A stretch of 64,000 nt of DNA from NCBI GenBank assembly GCA_026225945.1, contig JAMJFZ010003656.1:1674001-1738000 (forward strand). The letters are read 5' to 3'. This document shows, piece after piece, positions 42,230-53,138 of the stretch (position 1 is its first letter; each line of letters starts with the position of its first letter). A model generated the notes under the pieces. That model did no database searches. It had not been told where the DNA came from and saw nothing but the letters and a program-made list of their open reading frames with translations. This DNA comes from Cricetomys ansorgei. Lineage: Eukaryota > Chordata > Mammalia > Rodentia > Nesomyidae. Position numbers and translations under genes: made by a program.

Positions 42230-42800
42230 TAGCATGCAAGGGAGTAATGACTATGTTAACTTGATTACATCTGCCCAGACCTTATACCTAAATATGGTGA
42301 TTGTGAGCAAAAACTCCTGGAAAGAAGCTGGAGCCATGTCTGCAGAGACTGACTGATTAGAACTGCAGGGCTGTGGAGAGATTAGAATGTTGCAGGCCCA
42401 GAAGCTAATTACCTTATCTCGTGCTAGCTTTAGGTCCCAGAACAGTCATTTCTTGACCAGCTCTGCGTTGGAATTAACATGCTGTGACAAAAAGATAAAA
42501 ACCTTTTGAAATCTATTAAGTTAGCAGACCACCAGATTCCACTAACCCCAAAGCTAAAAAGTTCCTCAGATAACATCTTAGGCCTATAAGAAAGCTTCCC
42601 CCCATCTTACTGGAACTGCTTCTCTGATGTACCAGTCAATGTATCTTAAACTTGCCTTGATTTATGACTGTCTTTGTAATGTAAAACTATAAAACTCCAT
42701 GAAACTGCTTTCATGTTGAAACATGGAATTTGGGATAACCTATATCCCAAATTCCTGGACCATGGTTACACAAAATAGCTTCAAAATAAATTATCTTTCC
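42230..42800 (+). repeat. Possible solo LTR
   Basis: The layout is LTR-like on +: a long AT-rich upstream part, TATAAAA at 42,688-42,694, and AATAAA at 42,785-42,790, about 95 bp downstream. I see no TG...CA ends, target duplication or internal retroviral sequence with certainty, and cannot name the family. Confidence 0.35.
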
Positions 42801-42877
42801 TTTAGGGGAACACAATCTAACTGAAAACAGGCCAATAACCAATATGTATGCCAAGGGTTAAGTTTCTTCTTTCAATC

Positions 42878-42928
42878 CTTTTAGTTGTGAGCCTAGCCTT
42901 TAACAGTTGAGCCATCTCTCTAGCCTTC
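42878..42928 (-). mobile_element. B2 head fragment, reverse
   Basis: GAGCCTAGCCTTTAACAGTTGAGCCATCTCTCTAGCC region: the reverse A/B-box head of a B2-like SINE only. Confidence 0.6.
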
Positions 42929-43140
42929 TTCCTCTAATCTTTAAGATGCTAAAGTTATACTGTGCTCTATACATAGATGGATATAAGCTCTATCTCCTAT
43001 ACTCTAAATATCACCTTTTTGTCCCCGTGTCTCGTGGGGCCCCTTATAAAGTTAGCTCTTCATAGTCTCCCTGAAACCACTTACTCCACAAGGTTCAGGC
43101 ACTAGTTCATGGAGCTTGTCAAAAAAAAAAAAAGACAATA

Positions 43141-43355
43141 CAGGGACTGGAAAGATGGCTTAGAGGGTAAGAGCACTGGGTGCTGCTCTTGCAGAGGACT
43201 TGGGTTGGAGTTCCAGCACAAATGTGGTGGCTCACAAACATTTGTAATTCAATTCCAGGGGGATCTTCTGGCCTCTTCTGGTCTCCATGGGAACCAGATA
43301 CACACATGACATACATACATGCAGGCAAAACACTTGTACACATAAAGTATAAATT
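43141..43355 (+). mobile_element. B2 SINE
   Basis: AGGGACTGGAAAGATGGCTTAG to ACATAAAGTATAAATTC. It is full length, with an A-run just upstream (43,121-43,132). Confidence 0.9.
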
Positions 43356-43409
43356 CGTAAGGATTTTTTAAAAGAAACAGACAATATAGATAGCAATCAA
43401 TAATGTGGT

Positions 43410-43575
43410 CCTTAAGGCTGGGTGCAGTGGCACATGCCTTTAATCCTAGCACTCAGGAGGCAGAGACAGGTAGATCTCTGAGTTCAAGACAAGCCTAGTC
43501 TACAGAGTGAGTTCCAGGAGATCCAGGGCTACACAGAGAAACCCTGTTTCAAAGAACAAAACAACAACAACAAAA
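43410..43575 (+). mobile_element. B1 SINE
   Basis: GGCTGGGTGCAGTGGCACATG to GAGAAACCCTGTTTCAAAG, with a (CAA)n tail. Confidence 0.9.
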
Positions 43576-43785
43576 AGAATGTAATCTCTGCTGTTACATT
43601 TATCAACTACCATGGGCGATGGCTAAATTAGTTAACATTTTAAGCCTTTAAGTCTCACAATATGGAATACCAGGGATATGGCTCAGTGGTAGAGTACTTG
43701 ACTAACACCAGATAGAACATTTAGCTACATTGTTATCATTTAAAAATCCATGTAGGCAGTTAACAGTTGCTGAAGGTGGGTGGGG

Positions 43786-44030
43786 TCTTGAAGGAAAAGA
43801 AAAAAAGAAAACAAAAGAAAGGAAAGAAAAGAAGAGTCAAGAGGCCAAAACAAGAAAAATGTCTTGAGTCTGAGGCCAGTTTGGGCTATACAATGAGTGC
43901 CAGGCCAACCAGAGCTACATAGCAACACCTCTCCAAAAATAATAAATAAATAAATAAATAGATAAATAGATAGATAAGTAAATAAAAAAATAAATAAACA
44001 AGACAAAAGAAAGAAAAGAAGCAAGGGGTA
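43786..44030 (+). mobile_element. A-rich tract and 5'-truncated B1 with (AAAT)n tail
   Basis: A GAAAA-rich tract (43,790-43,850), a B1 3' half (43,862-43,938), then (AAAT)n/(AGAT)n to 44,000. Confidence 0.75.
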
Positions 44031-44139
44031 GTAAAATTACAGGTTTACAACACTATACCCATTTCTCTTTTTACTTCATTCCTCCTTCTGAAGTAAATGT
44101 CAAGGTCAGTCTGAACTACATGGAAACATTGTCTCAAAA

Positions 44140-44380
44140 CTGGACCAGATCCAGATAGATGGCTCAGTAGCTAAGAACACTGGGTTCTCTTCTAGAGAAT
44201 TCCCATCACCCACGTGGTGGCTGACAATCAGGCTTAACTCTAGTTCCGGGGGAACTGATGTCCTTTTCTGACCTCTGAAGGGACCAGGAATGCACATACT
44301 GTATAGACATACATGCAGGCAAAGACACTCACACGCATAACATAAATAAATCAGAAGAATGTTTTCAACAAAAAATATAA
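44140..44380 (+). mobile_element. B2 SINE
   Basis: CAGATAGATGGCTCAGTAGC to CATAACATAAATAAATCAG. A B1 3' scrap lies just before it (44,100-44,135). Confidence 0.85.
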
Positions 44381-44539
44381 TTAATAAAATTTTAAAGGGG
44401 AAAAAAGACCCATAATGAAGCCTTTTCGTTTAAAACAAAATGGAAAGAAGAAAGAGAAAGAGAAAAAATAAAACTACAAACATTACAAATTATATTAAGT
44501 TCCCCCAAACCTCTTCCCAGTCAATTGTCCTCTACCACC

Positions 44540-44790
44540 AGTACAAGAAACCACTGTTCTAATTTTTTCACCACAGAGTAGCAATTTTTGTCTGTTATAA
44601 AACTTCATTAACCTGAAACATACAGGGTGCAGTCTTTGGCATAAAATTCCCTTTACTTAACTCTTTTCCTACTGAATAGTATTCTACTGTGTGAACATAC
44701 CACAGTTTGTTGATCCTGCACTGAAAGACATCTAAGTTGTCTCCAACTGGAGGTTGTTATAAATACAGCTGCTGTGGCCAACTTCTAAAG
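44540..44790 (-). mobile_element. Old L1 3' fragment, reverse
   Basis: CTACTGAATAGTATTCTACTG, ACCACAGTTTGTTGATCC and GACATCTAAGTTGTCTCCAAC follow the reverse complement of the ORF2 end of old L1 families. Confidence 0.7.
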
Positions 44791-44994
44791 GATTCACAAA
44801 GCATCGTTGTCTCCTAGTAGGCATTGTGCCCTCTTCCATAGAGATTTCAGATGAGACCATACCCTCCCTCTGATGCCTTGATTGAAGTCCTGTGAGGTTT
44901 CTTGACAGAGAAACATTCAGCCAAGACATGTTTGGACCCATCCAAATTTTGATTGTAATAAATATTTGATGTTTTAAGTTACTAGTATGCTTTG

Positions 44995-45203
44995 TTTTGT
45001 TGTGTTTATTGGGTTCAAACTCGGGGACATAGCCATGGTAGACAAATACTCTACCACTATTTGGGTCTTTTTACACAGAGATTTGCATGTCCCAGGCTGC
45101 CCTCGAATTTGCTATGTAACCAAGAATGACCTTGAACTCCTGATCCTCCTGCTTTCACTTCCCAGGTGCTAGGATTACAGGTTTGTACCTTCATCATGCC
45201 TGA
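44995..45203 (-). mobile_element. ID-like and B1 SINE units, reverse
   Basis: ID-like 44,998-45,062 (GGGTTCAAACTCGGGGACAT), B1-like 45,070-45,203 (GACCTTGAACTCCTGATCC). Confidence 0.7.
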
Positions 45204-45216
45204 CTTTTATGAAAAT

Positions 45217-45840
45217 GTGTGTGTGTGTGTGTGTGTGTGTGTATCCACGTATCCATGTACATGTATGGAGGCCAAAGGAAACCGAAGGAATGGTTACCAT
45301 TCCCTAGGCACTTTTTACATTTTACATTTGAGACAGGCTCTCTCATTGGCCTTGAAGTAGCCAAGAAGGCTAGGTTTGCTGACCACTGGGACCCAGTGAT
45401 ACATTTGTGTCTACCACCCCTGCACTGTGAGTATAAGTGTGTGCCTCCATGCTCAACTTTTTTATGTGGGTTCTGGAAATTGAACTCAGGTCGGACTGAG
45501 CTATTTCCCCAAACCTCTTTTCAGAAAAAAAATTTTTTTTGCATGCACACGTATTTGTGGGTGTACATGTGTATGCTGGCACCAATGCAGATATGCCCAC
45601 ATTCAAAGGCTGAAGTGGACATATTCCTTAATTGCTCTCTACCTTATATATTGAGGCAAGGTCTCTCACTTGAACCCAAAGCTCATCAAATGGGCTAATC
45701 TAGCGAGCTAGCTTTCTCTGGAGATCCCCTGCTTCTCTCTGCCTCCCGAGTACTGGAATTACAGGCAGGCTGTTATGCCCATCCCGCACTTATGAGGCAA
45801 GCATTATATTTACTGAGCCATATCCCAGCACTTTTGAAGC
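45217..45840 (-). mobile_element. (GT)n and two RSINE1/B4-type composite SINEs, reverse
   Basis: (GT)n at 45,217-45,243. The first copy runs to about 45,520 and the second 45,560-45,840. Each has GAGACAGGCTCTCTCA- or GAGGCAAGGTCTCTCAC-type cores. The 159-codon + frame here is inside these repeats and is not a gene. Confidence 0.7.
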
Positions 45841-45869
45841 ATTATGTACATATAGAAAAGTAAACAAAT

Positions 45870-46230
45870 CTCTATTTTTTTTCTTTCGAGATAACATCTT
45901 GCTATATAACCCAGGCAGGGGTCCCTCAAACTCACTACATAGTCCAGGCTGACCTGGACTTGAGATTCTCCTGTCTCAGCCTCCTGAGTGCTAAGACTTT
46001 AAGTATGAGGCATAGTATCTGGCTTTCTTATTCTCTTTCTTTTTAACATGACAATTTTTTTGAATAAAATGTATGTGAGTGCATGAGTGCTCTGGCATAA
46101 GTTGTGAGAGGACAACTTACAAGAGTCCGTTCCCTCCTTCTACCATGTGGATTATTGGGAGTACACTTGGCAGGTTAGGTCTGGTGGCAGGTGCCTATAT
46201 CCACGGAACCATCTCATAGGCTCTCTCAAT
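45870..46230 (-). mobile_element. B1/B4 then B3-like SINE, reverse
   Basis: B1-like 45,885-46,025 (CTCCTGTCTCAGCCTCCTGA) and diverged B3-like 46,050-46,225 (ending GGAACCATCTCATAGGC). Confidence 0.7.
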
Positions 46231-46232
46231 CT

Positions 46233-46400
46233 CTTTATCATGTCTTTTGATAAAAAGAAGTTCCTTATCTAAATGGAGTCCAGTTCACCAGTTTTTCCCT
46301 CTTTAGCATTTCTTGTGCTGCACTTTGAAAATCTTTGCCTACCTCCCGATATTGGGATAATGATAGAATCTTAGAGGATGTTTTTGTTCCTTTCCGGCAG
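46233..46400 (-). mobile_element. Old L1 fragment, reverse
   Basis: CATGTCTTTTGATAAAAAGAAGTTC followed by AATCTTTGCCTACCTCCCG-type words are known from reverse old L1 copies. Confidence 0.5.
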
Positions 46401-46551
46401 TTTAGCTTCATCAACTTCTAAGAAGTGTGTTGCCCAGATAAAAACAAATTAGCTTATAAAATATTTTAATTTCTTTTTTTCAAGCACATGGGGGAGAATT
46501 GGGATTGAAGGAATTGTGGCATCCCTAAGATTAAAAAAGAAATGCCCCAGG

Positions 46552-46720
46552 GCTGGAGAGGTGTCTCAGTCGTTAGGAGCACTGATTGTTCTTCCAGGGG
46601 ACGTGGGTTTCCCAGCACCCACATGGCTGCTCACAACTGTCTGTTACTCTAGTTCCGGAGGATCTGACACCTTCACACTAATGCACATAAAATAAACTTA
46701 TATAAATTATTTTTGAAGAA
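46552..46720 (+). mobile_element. B2 SINE
   Basis: GGGCTGGAGAGGTGTCTCAG to ACATAAAATAAACTTATATA, with a deletion of the 3' middle region. Confidence 0.9.
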
Positions 46721-47099
46721 ATGTTCCTTGGGTTGTAGAGTAAAGTCAGTGAGAAGTCATCTGTGACCTGAGTTTTGCTTCCCGTATCCTCCTACGGCCT
46801 CCTGGTGAGGCTGTAGAAAGGGGGTCACTGCTTAATTCATCTGCCACACAAGAATTCAAGGCCTGAGGCTACAAGTACTCTGTGTACAAAGTGTGCCACA
46901 GAACCCACAGAGAGCTTGCCAATCTAAAGTTGCCAAATGAAAAATGTTCCTCAGTGATAATGTGGAGGCAAGTGATTGTCTTCAACACTTTCCCAAGCTT
47001 TGGCATGGCATGAGATCCCAGAACAAATTAAGAGAGTCCCAAGAATAGAACTGACTTTAGCTCTCACTTTGGACCCTGCAGAAGTACCTGTAATTAATT
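46721..47099. other. Unassigned stretch
   Basis: No repeat recognised. No open frame or splice pair convincing enough to call an exon. Confidence 0.3.
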
Positions 47100-47204
47100 T
47101 GTTAAATATTTTTTGACACAAGATCTTGCTATGTAGCCCACTGGGCTGAACTCACAGCAGTCCTTTTTCTTTGAGTCCTAAGTGTTGGGACCATAGACCT
47201 GCCC

Positions 47205-47312
47205 TGCCACCACCACTGCCCTCCTCACCATCAACCCCCTCCCTACCACCAACCCCCTCCCTACCACCATCAACCCCTCCCCACCACCAAGCCCCTCTTC
47301 ACCACCACCACT
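47205..47312. repeat. CCACCA/CCCCTCCC minisatellite
   Basis: Imperfect units of about 18-24 bp built from CCACCA and CCCCTCCCTA. Follows a reverse B1-like unit (47,105-47,205). Purine-free on the + strand apart from A. Confidence 0.85.
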
Positions 47313-47750
47313 GTATTTATTTTATGCAGAAGTTCTTCAGATTTCAGACAGAATTAGGAACGAGAACATTAGAAACTAATTAAGGATATAGACACAAAAA
47401 GATGGAAATTACTTGATGTGAACTGCAGGCGCAGTATAATCTTCTTAATAAATTCCAGTTTTAGCCAGCATAGCTTCCTGAGAGATCCAGGATTAAAATA
47501 AAAACATAGTCTGAAATGGAGGGACCCCTCCCTTTTTTCCTTGAATTATAGTCCTTGCCTTGATCCTCTTAGGAGCACATCAAACTTTTCTTCTTCCTGT
47601 ATTTTTCCTTTCTATTAAAAGAAAATGAATTTTATTGCTTTCTTTACATGCAAAAACGATCCTAATTTCCACAACAAAAAGTTTCCCAGTGTTGACAGTA
47701 CAGACCCTGTGTGGACCACTATACCCATCTCCCAGTATTTTCTCCTCTCT
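47313..47750. other. Unassigned stretch
   Basis: AT-rich, no known repeat until the (CTTT)/(TTCC) tract at 47,752-47,800. Confidence 0.3.
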
Positions 47751-47751
47751 T

Positions 47752-48120
47752 TTCCTTCCTTCCTTCCTTTCTTTTTTCTTCTTTCTTCTTTCTTTCTTTT
47801 AATACAGGGTCTCACTATGTAGCTCCAGCTGGCCCAGAACTCACTATGTCTACCAGGCTAGCCTCAAACTCACAGAAATTTGCCCTCCTCTGCCTCCAGA
47901 GTGCTGGGATTAAAGGTGTGCACTATCACAATTGGCCCCTGTATTTTCTTCTGAAGGTTTTCAAGTTGCCAATACCATCTGGCCAAAGACTACCTGAAAC
48001 ATTTGTATGACTGAATAACTTAGGTTTTTTTTTTTTAAATTCATTGCCCCAATCATGATCATTCTGCTTCAGGCTCCTGGGTGCTAGGATTATAGGTGTG
48101 CATCGCCACATCCAGTTATG
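47752..48120 (-). mobile_element. Reverse B1 with pyrimidine tail, then B1-like unit
   Basis: (CCTT)n(CTTT)n tail 47,752-47,800, B1 47,803-47,938 (GTGCTGGGATTAAAGGTG), second B1-like 48,035-48,118. Confidence 0.85.
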
Positions 48121-48203
48121 CCATACTTGAAAAGCTAGTCCAGGCTATACAGCCAATTCTAAGTCAATGTATTCTACAGAATGAAACAATGTCTCAAGAA
48201 ACA

Positions 48204-48205
<2 letters not shown>

Positions 48206-48251
<46 letters not shown>

Positions 48252-48252
48252 A
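48206..48252. repeat. (ATAG)n microsatellite
   Basis: About 11 uninterrupted ATAG units after the 3' end of a B1-like fragment (48,128-48,205). Confidence 0.95.
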
Positions 48253-48384
48253 TACTAATGCCTAATGACACTATTTAGAATGTGGAGGCAAGGGGATGAC
48301 AGGTTCAAGACCTGCCTGAACTACTGAGCAAATTCAAGGACAATCTGGGCAATTAATGAGACCTGTATCGAAATAAAATACAAT

Positions 48385-48480
48385 AATGAAAGCAGGACTA
48401 AAGCCCAGTAATATCATAATTGCCTGGCATGTGTGAGACCCTGGGTTTGATCCTTAGCACTACAAAAAGAAAAGAAAAGA
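48385..48480 (+). mobile_element. ID-like SINE
   Basis: TGCCTGGCATGTGTGAGACC-CTGGGTTTGATCC, preceded by a B1-like fragment (48,270-48,380). Together they have the B1-ID arrangement. Confidence 0.65.
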
Positions 48481-48759
48481 AAGCTTTAGATAGATGTAGG
48501 TCGATTAGAAGGATAATCTGTATGACTTCAGTCGGTCTATGACAAATCAATGTTCTCAGGAAATGATTAAAGACTAAATAAAGTCAATAGCTAAATGTGG
48601 GTGTTAGTAAAAAATTGAGAAGGACCTTAGAGATGTGAAAATCCAGGGTCTGGGGAATAGATACAGTGATTTGTCTGGCTGGGTACAGTAGTTGATGGTG
48701 CTAAACCCAGAACTTATTATACTATTATTGTGAGCTGCTATGTTGGATACCAGGTACAA
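48481..48759. other. Unassigned stretch
   Basis: No clear repeat. Leads into MIR-like sequence. Confidence 0.3.
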
Positions 48760-49020
48760 AGTATTTCCCTTATACTACTGTGTTTAGTTATCATTACTGG
48801 TTTCAGTCCTCTGAAAATTAGGATCCTTAACAAGTAGGTCCAGGATGTAGAATCTAGCCATTTGCCCAAGGTCCCTTAATCACAGATTATTTTAGCTCCC
48901 TCAATGGTAGAAAAGTACAGTGGTGTTGGATCAGAATGTAAGAATTCAAATTCTGGTCCTTCTACTTAATAGTTAAAATGCCTTGAATTAATTAATTGGT
49001 ATCAATTCACTCATCTCAGA
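48760..49020. repeat. MIR-like ancient repeat(s)
   Basis: CATTTGCCCAAGGTCCCTTA (48,861-48,880, reverse MIR core) and ATTCAAATTCTGGTCCTTCTAC (48,944, forward MIR-like). Probably two MIR remnants in opposite orientation. Confidence 0.55.
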
Positions 49021-49057
49021 AAGAACCTTGGAGCTTTTCAAGGAAATTCATATGGTT

Positions 49058-49215
49058 GAGCCCAGTGTGGTGGCCTTTGTCCGTAATCCTAGCACTTGGA
49101 AGTTGGAGGCAAGAGAATCAGGAATTTAAGGTCATCCTGAGCAACCTTGAAAGTTCAAGGCCAGTCTGGACTACAGGAGACCGAGTCTCAAAACATCAGC
49201 AACAGCAACAAAAAT
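49058..49215 (+). mobile_element. B1/B4 SINE
   Basis: GAGCCCAGTGTGGTGGCCTT to GAGACCGAGTCTCAAAAC, with a (CAA)-type tail. Confidence 0.8.
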
Positions 49216-49555
49216 ACATGGCTGGTTTGTGCAGATACTGAAATCAGAATGTTTCTAATTGTTTCTTTCCTCCCTTCTAACCCAGATAAGTTTGCCTCTC
49301 AGTGGACTGCTGCCTCCTATGTGGTTTCACATTAAACCAAACAGCTAGAAACACAAACAAACCAAAAAGCAGAAGGGAAAAATGAAGAAAAACCTTAACA
49401 GCCAGTGTTGCCTTGTTTCTGGCCCTTTAAGTCACAGTGGTCTCTGTTATATGGATGTACATATACAAAATTTCATGATTTGGCCCATTCTGAATTTGCT
49501 GACAGACATTCAGATAGGTTAAAATTTAGTTTCAGTCCTTGAACTTCTGGGCCTC

Positions 49556-49705
49556 TTTTTTTTTTTTTTTTTTTTTAGGACAAGGTCTCCTGTAGCCTGA
49601 GTGGGCCTTCAACTTTCTATGTAGCCAAGCCAGACCATGAACTCCTGATTCTTCTGTCTCTACCTCTCAAATTCAGGGATTACAGATTTGCCACCAAGCC
49701 TAATT
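49556..49705 (-). mobile_element. B1-like SINE, reverse
   Basis: (T)21 at 49,556-49,576, then GGACAAGGTCTCCTGTAGCC to CCACCAAGCCTAATTTC. Confidence 0.8.
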
Positions 49706-49739
49706 TCTAGGAATGCTTTCTTTTATTTTTAAGTTATTT

Positions 49740-50040
49740 TTCTTTTATTTTTGAGATTGTAATATAATTACATCATTTCTCCCTTCTCTTTCCTCTCTAC
49801 AAACTGCCCATATTACCCTCCCCTTGCTCTCTTTCAAATTCATGGCCTCTGCTTTCACTAACTGTTATTACATGCAAATGTATGCATGTATGCATGTATG
49901 TATGTATGTATGTATCTATGTATACTCCTAAATATAACCTGGTCAGTCTGTATAATGTTAATCATATGTATGTTTTCAGGGATGACCTAAGCGTGGCAAT
50001 GTGATGGCCATACCAAAAGATGTGTGAATTTAATATATGC
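49740..50040 (-). mobile_element. L1 (Lx-type) 3' UTR, reverse
   Basis: TAATATAATTACATCATTTCTCCC, CCTCCCCTTGCTCTCTTTC and CTCCTAAATATAACCTGGTC are the reverse complement of a rodent L1 3' UTR; it includes a (TATG)n run at 49,878-49,923. Confidence 0.85.
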
Positions 50041-50113
50041 AGCTTGCCGAGGGATATGTGTGTGTGTGTATATATATATGTATATACCATAAAACTGTAA
50101 CCGCAGTTCATGC

Positions 50114-50336
50114 TAGTGGTTCTCAACCTATGAGTTGCAACCATCTTGGGAGTCAAATGATCCTTTTACAGGAGTCACCTAAGACCATCTGCATATCATA
50201 TCCTTACATTATGATTCAGAACAGTAGCAAAATTACAGTTGTGAAGTAGCAATGAAAATAATTTTGTGGTTGGGGTCACCACAAAATGAGCAACTGTATT
50301 AAAGGGTCCCAGCGTTTGGATGGTTGAGAACTACTG
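50114..50336 (+). mobile_element. URR1-type hAT (Charlie-like) non-autonomous DNA transposon
   Basis: Terminal inverted repeats TAGTGGTTCTCAACC and GGTTGAGAACTACTG bound the element. The core has AACAGTAGCAAAATTACAGT and GGTTGGGGTCACCACA. The flanking 8-mers GTTCATGC and GTCTACAC differ only by four transitions, consistent with a decayed target duplication. Confidence 0.9.
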
Positions 50337-50354
50337 GTCTACACTAAGAAATCT

Positions 50355-50533
50355 TGGGGGCCAACAAGATGCCTTAGTGGATAAAGGCACTTGTCAAAAA
50401 GCCTGCAACCTGAATTCAATACCCAGAGCACACATAAAGGTGGAAGGAGAGAACCAACTCCACAAAGTTGTCTTTTGACCTCTACACGCACACCATGGCA
50501 TACATAGATTCCCCTCTCTCTCCCTCTCCCTCC

Positions 50534-50563
<30 letters not shown>
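50355..50563 (+). mobile_element. B3-like SINE with (CT)n tail
   Basis: Body to TGGCATACATAGATTCCC, then (CT)n with CCCT variants 50,512-50,563. Confidence 0.75.
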
Positions 50564-50565
<2 letters not shown>

Positions 50566-50711
50566 GGGCTTCCATTTATGGTATTCAAGAGAAAGAGGAG
50601 TTTGGTCACCAAGGAGTGTAACAAGGACAGTTCTCTACTCTGATTGATATATTGCATAATTTACTTATTTTTCTTACAATGCATTTGATTCCCTCCAATC
50701 CCCCTTTTGAT

Positions 50712-50853
50712 TTTTTGAGATAGGGTTTCTCTGTTGTAACTCTGGCTGTCCTGGAACTCACTCTGTAGACCAGGCTGGCCTCAAACTCACAGAGATCTGC
50801 CTGCTTCTGCCTCCTGAGTGCTGGGATTAAAGGCTTGTGCCACCACTGCCCAG
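50712..50853 (-). mobile_element. B1 SINE, well preserved, reverse
   Basis: GAGATAGGGTTTCTCTGTTG to TGTGCCACCACTGCCCAGTT. It is nearly full length and little diverged. Confidence 0.92.
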
Positions 50854-51179
50854 TTGATTCCTCCCCTTTTTTATTGTGGTATTGGGGCTGGAATCCAGGG
50901 TTCCAAGCATGCCATACAAATGGTCTCCCACTGAGCTCCACCCTATGATTCAGAATGTTAAATAACTTTTTAAATGAAAAAAAAATGAGGTGAGAGTATC
51001 ATTATTGTTGCCTAGGCTTGATTTGAACTTGTGAGCTGAAATAATCCCCCCATCATACCTGGCATAAAATGAAAAAATAATTTTAAAAAACCCACAAAAG
51101 AGATTCTTCTTCAACCCGCTAGCAAGTGGCCCTTGCATACTTTGTGTACTTCTTGCTTCTCATGAAATGACATGCCTCT

Positions 51180-51345
51180 TTTGCTTTGTTTTGCTTTGCT
51201 TTGCTTTTTGAGGCAGGGTCTCTCCATGTAATCCTAGCTGACTTGGAATTCACTTTGTAGACCAAGCTAGCCTTGAACTCATAGAGATCCACCTGCCGCT
51301 GCCTCCCAAGTCCTGGGATTAAAGGCACGAAACGCCATCCTCTCC
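51180..51345 (-). mobile_element. B1 SINE, reverse
   Basis: (TTTGC)n tail (51,178-51,206), GAGGCAGGGTCTCTCCATGT, ending GGCACGAAACGCCATCC. Reverse ID-like (50,880-50,945) and B1-like (50,995-51,065) units precede it. Confidence 0.85.
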
Positions 51346-51825
51346 TCAACATAAATATAATCTTAACTAGTTTTAACATTTAATCTGGCTTTGGCTTTGA
51401 ATTTTCTGGGAAAGTGGCCATACTAATCACTACTTTTAAGGATCACATTCCCATTTCAGTTTCTCATGAATTTTTTCAATGACCGCTTCAAACTATGGCT
51501 CCTTCTTCATCACCCAAAAACATTGCAGTTGCTTTCTGGGCTCCACAGTCATACTTTGCACTGTGCACAGTCTTGGCAAGAGGGGATTCCTAATACCAGC
51601 TTTCCACTACTCTGGCTTCCATTACAAAGCCGAAGGGGCCAGACCTTTTCTTCATTTGGCTTTGGAAACACTGTGTGATATTTGTCTCAGTTTAGGACCT
51701 TGAACCCCAGCTGACTGATGCAATGATAGAGGAAACTTTAAAAGCAAGGCTGTGTTCATTTCTGCAATTGCTATGGCATCACATGTCTTCTTTGCTCTTT
51801 TCTATTCCTTCAGATTCAAAATCAG
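51346..51825. other. Unassigned stretch
   Basis: No SINE or L1 recognised. Overlapping 70- and 74-codon + frames (51,466-51,703) have no known family. Confidence 0.35.
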
Positions 51826-52025
51826 GGACTGGAGAGATGGCTCAGTGGTTAAGAACACTTGTTGCTCTTGCAGAGGCCCCAGGTTTAATTCCCAGCATTC
51901 ACATGGTGGTTCACAGCCATCCATAACCCCAGTTCCAAGGGACCCAACAGCTTAATGCGTGTGGTACATGTACATGCATGAGTGCAAAACATTCATATAC
52001 ACAAAGTAAGTAATTTTTTAAAAAA
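51826..52025 (+). mobile_element. B2 SINE
   Basis: AGGGACTGGAGAGATGGCTC to ACACAAAGTAAGTAATTTTT. It is well preserved. Confidence 0.92.
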
Positions 52026-52679
52026 GAATCAAAGGAACTTTGCTCCAGACTCCTATGTGGGAGGAGGAAAGATATTCCAAGTCTGTTTCCTAATATCAAC
52101 TTTGTTTTACAGGGGATGTAATTCCATTATTTGGGTTCTTCTAACTGCACTGCCTTTGTAGTTCTCAGAGAAAAGTTCTAGAGCCACACATTCAGCTATA
52201 GCAGGTTTATACCATGCTTGTTTGCCCTCTGGGTCATAAAAGAAAGCAGAAAGATAGGAAGAAAGAAATATTCACCGCCCTCGTTAGCAGCCCGAACCTG
52301 AGAGAACGTGAACTGATAGTGAGCTGCACTAACATCTCAACGCAATATCCCCGAACCTAATTCTCTCCCCGGCTCTCCAGGCCTCAACCAATATATGTTC
52401 TGAGCAAAGTTTCCAGAAGTCTAAGCTGCACACAATCGCAAGGACAAGCTGCACACGGCAAAATTATGTTTTCCACAGTGACACGTAAACAAATCATAGC
52501 CACCTGTAACGAATAGTCTAAATCAAACTCACTCTCATCCACTACACCTGGAATGGGTACAAAAACATACTCCCAAACTATTCTGTGTTTTTAGAGAAAC
52601 CAAGATCACAAAGCTCCTCCAAAATGTCTCACTACGCTCAGCAACATTCATTCACAAAATGTTATTCATCTTTGGGGCA
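52026..52679. other. Non-repeat stretch with a CpG-containing patch
   Basis: About ten or more CpGs fall within 52,270-52,520 (for example CACCGCCCTCG, CAACGCAATATCCCCG, CCCCGGC) although the surroundings have almost none. An AACCAAT box (52,386) lies inside. It could be an LTR piece or a small promoter/enhancer. No exon is visible. Confidence 0.4.
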
Positions 52680-53105
52680 GGCAATGCTTTAGATGATGGT
52701 GATACAATGAAGTAAAGATAAACACGGTCTTGGCTTTCATTAGTTATCATTCCGTGGCAACACAGATACTTTAAGCAACTTCAGATAGTAATAAGTTATA
52801 TGAAGAGAATCAAACATGAAAATGTAATAGAGTAGGACTTGGGGTGGAATGTGGAACAGAACATTAAATATAGTGGTTGGGCAAGAGCTCTTTAATGATG
52901 TGGTGTTTGAGCTGAGATCTGAAAGATATGTGGATATTTGGAGAAAAACAAGTCTAGGTAGAAGTAAAAGCAAGTACAAACATCTAAAGTTGAGGTGGGT
53001 TTGGTGGGTTTAAGAATCAGAAAGAAAAATCTGGGACTGAGGAAGCAGCTAAGCAGTTCTATCCCCAGTGTCACAGATAAAAACAAAATCAACCAGTCAA
53101 CCAAC

Positions 53106-53138
<33 letters not shown>

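Noticed and set aside
45219..45698. 159-codon open frame on +
   Set aside because: Starts in (GT)n and runs through two reverse composite SINEs.
48206..48252. CRISPR-like or satellite array
   Set aside because: Simple (ATAG)n microsatellite, without spacers; the genome is a rodent.
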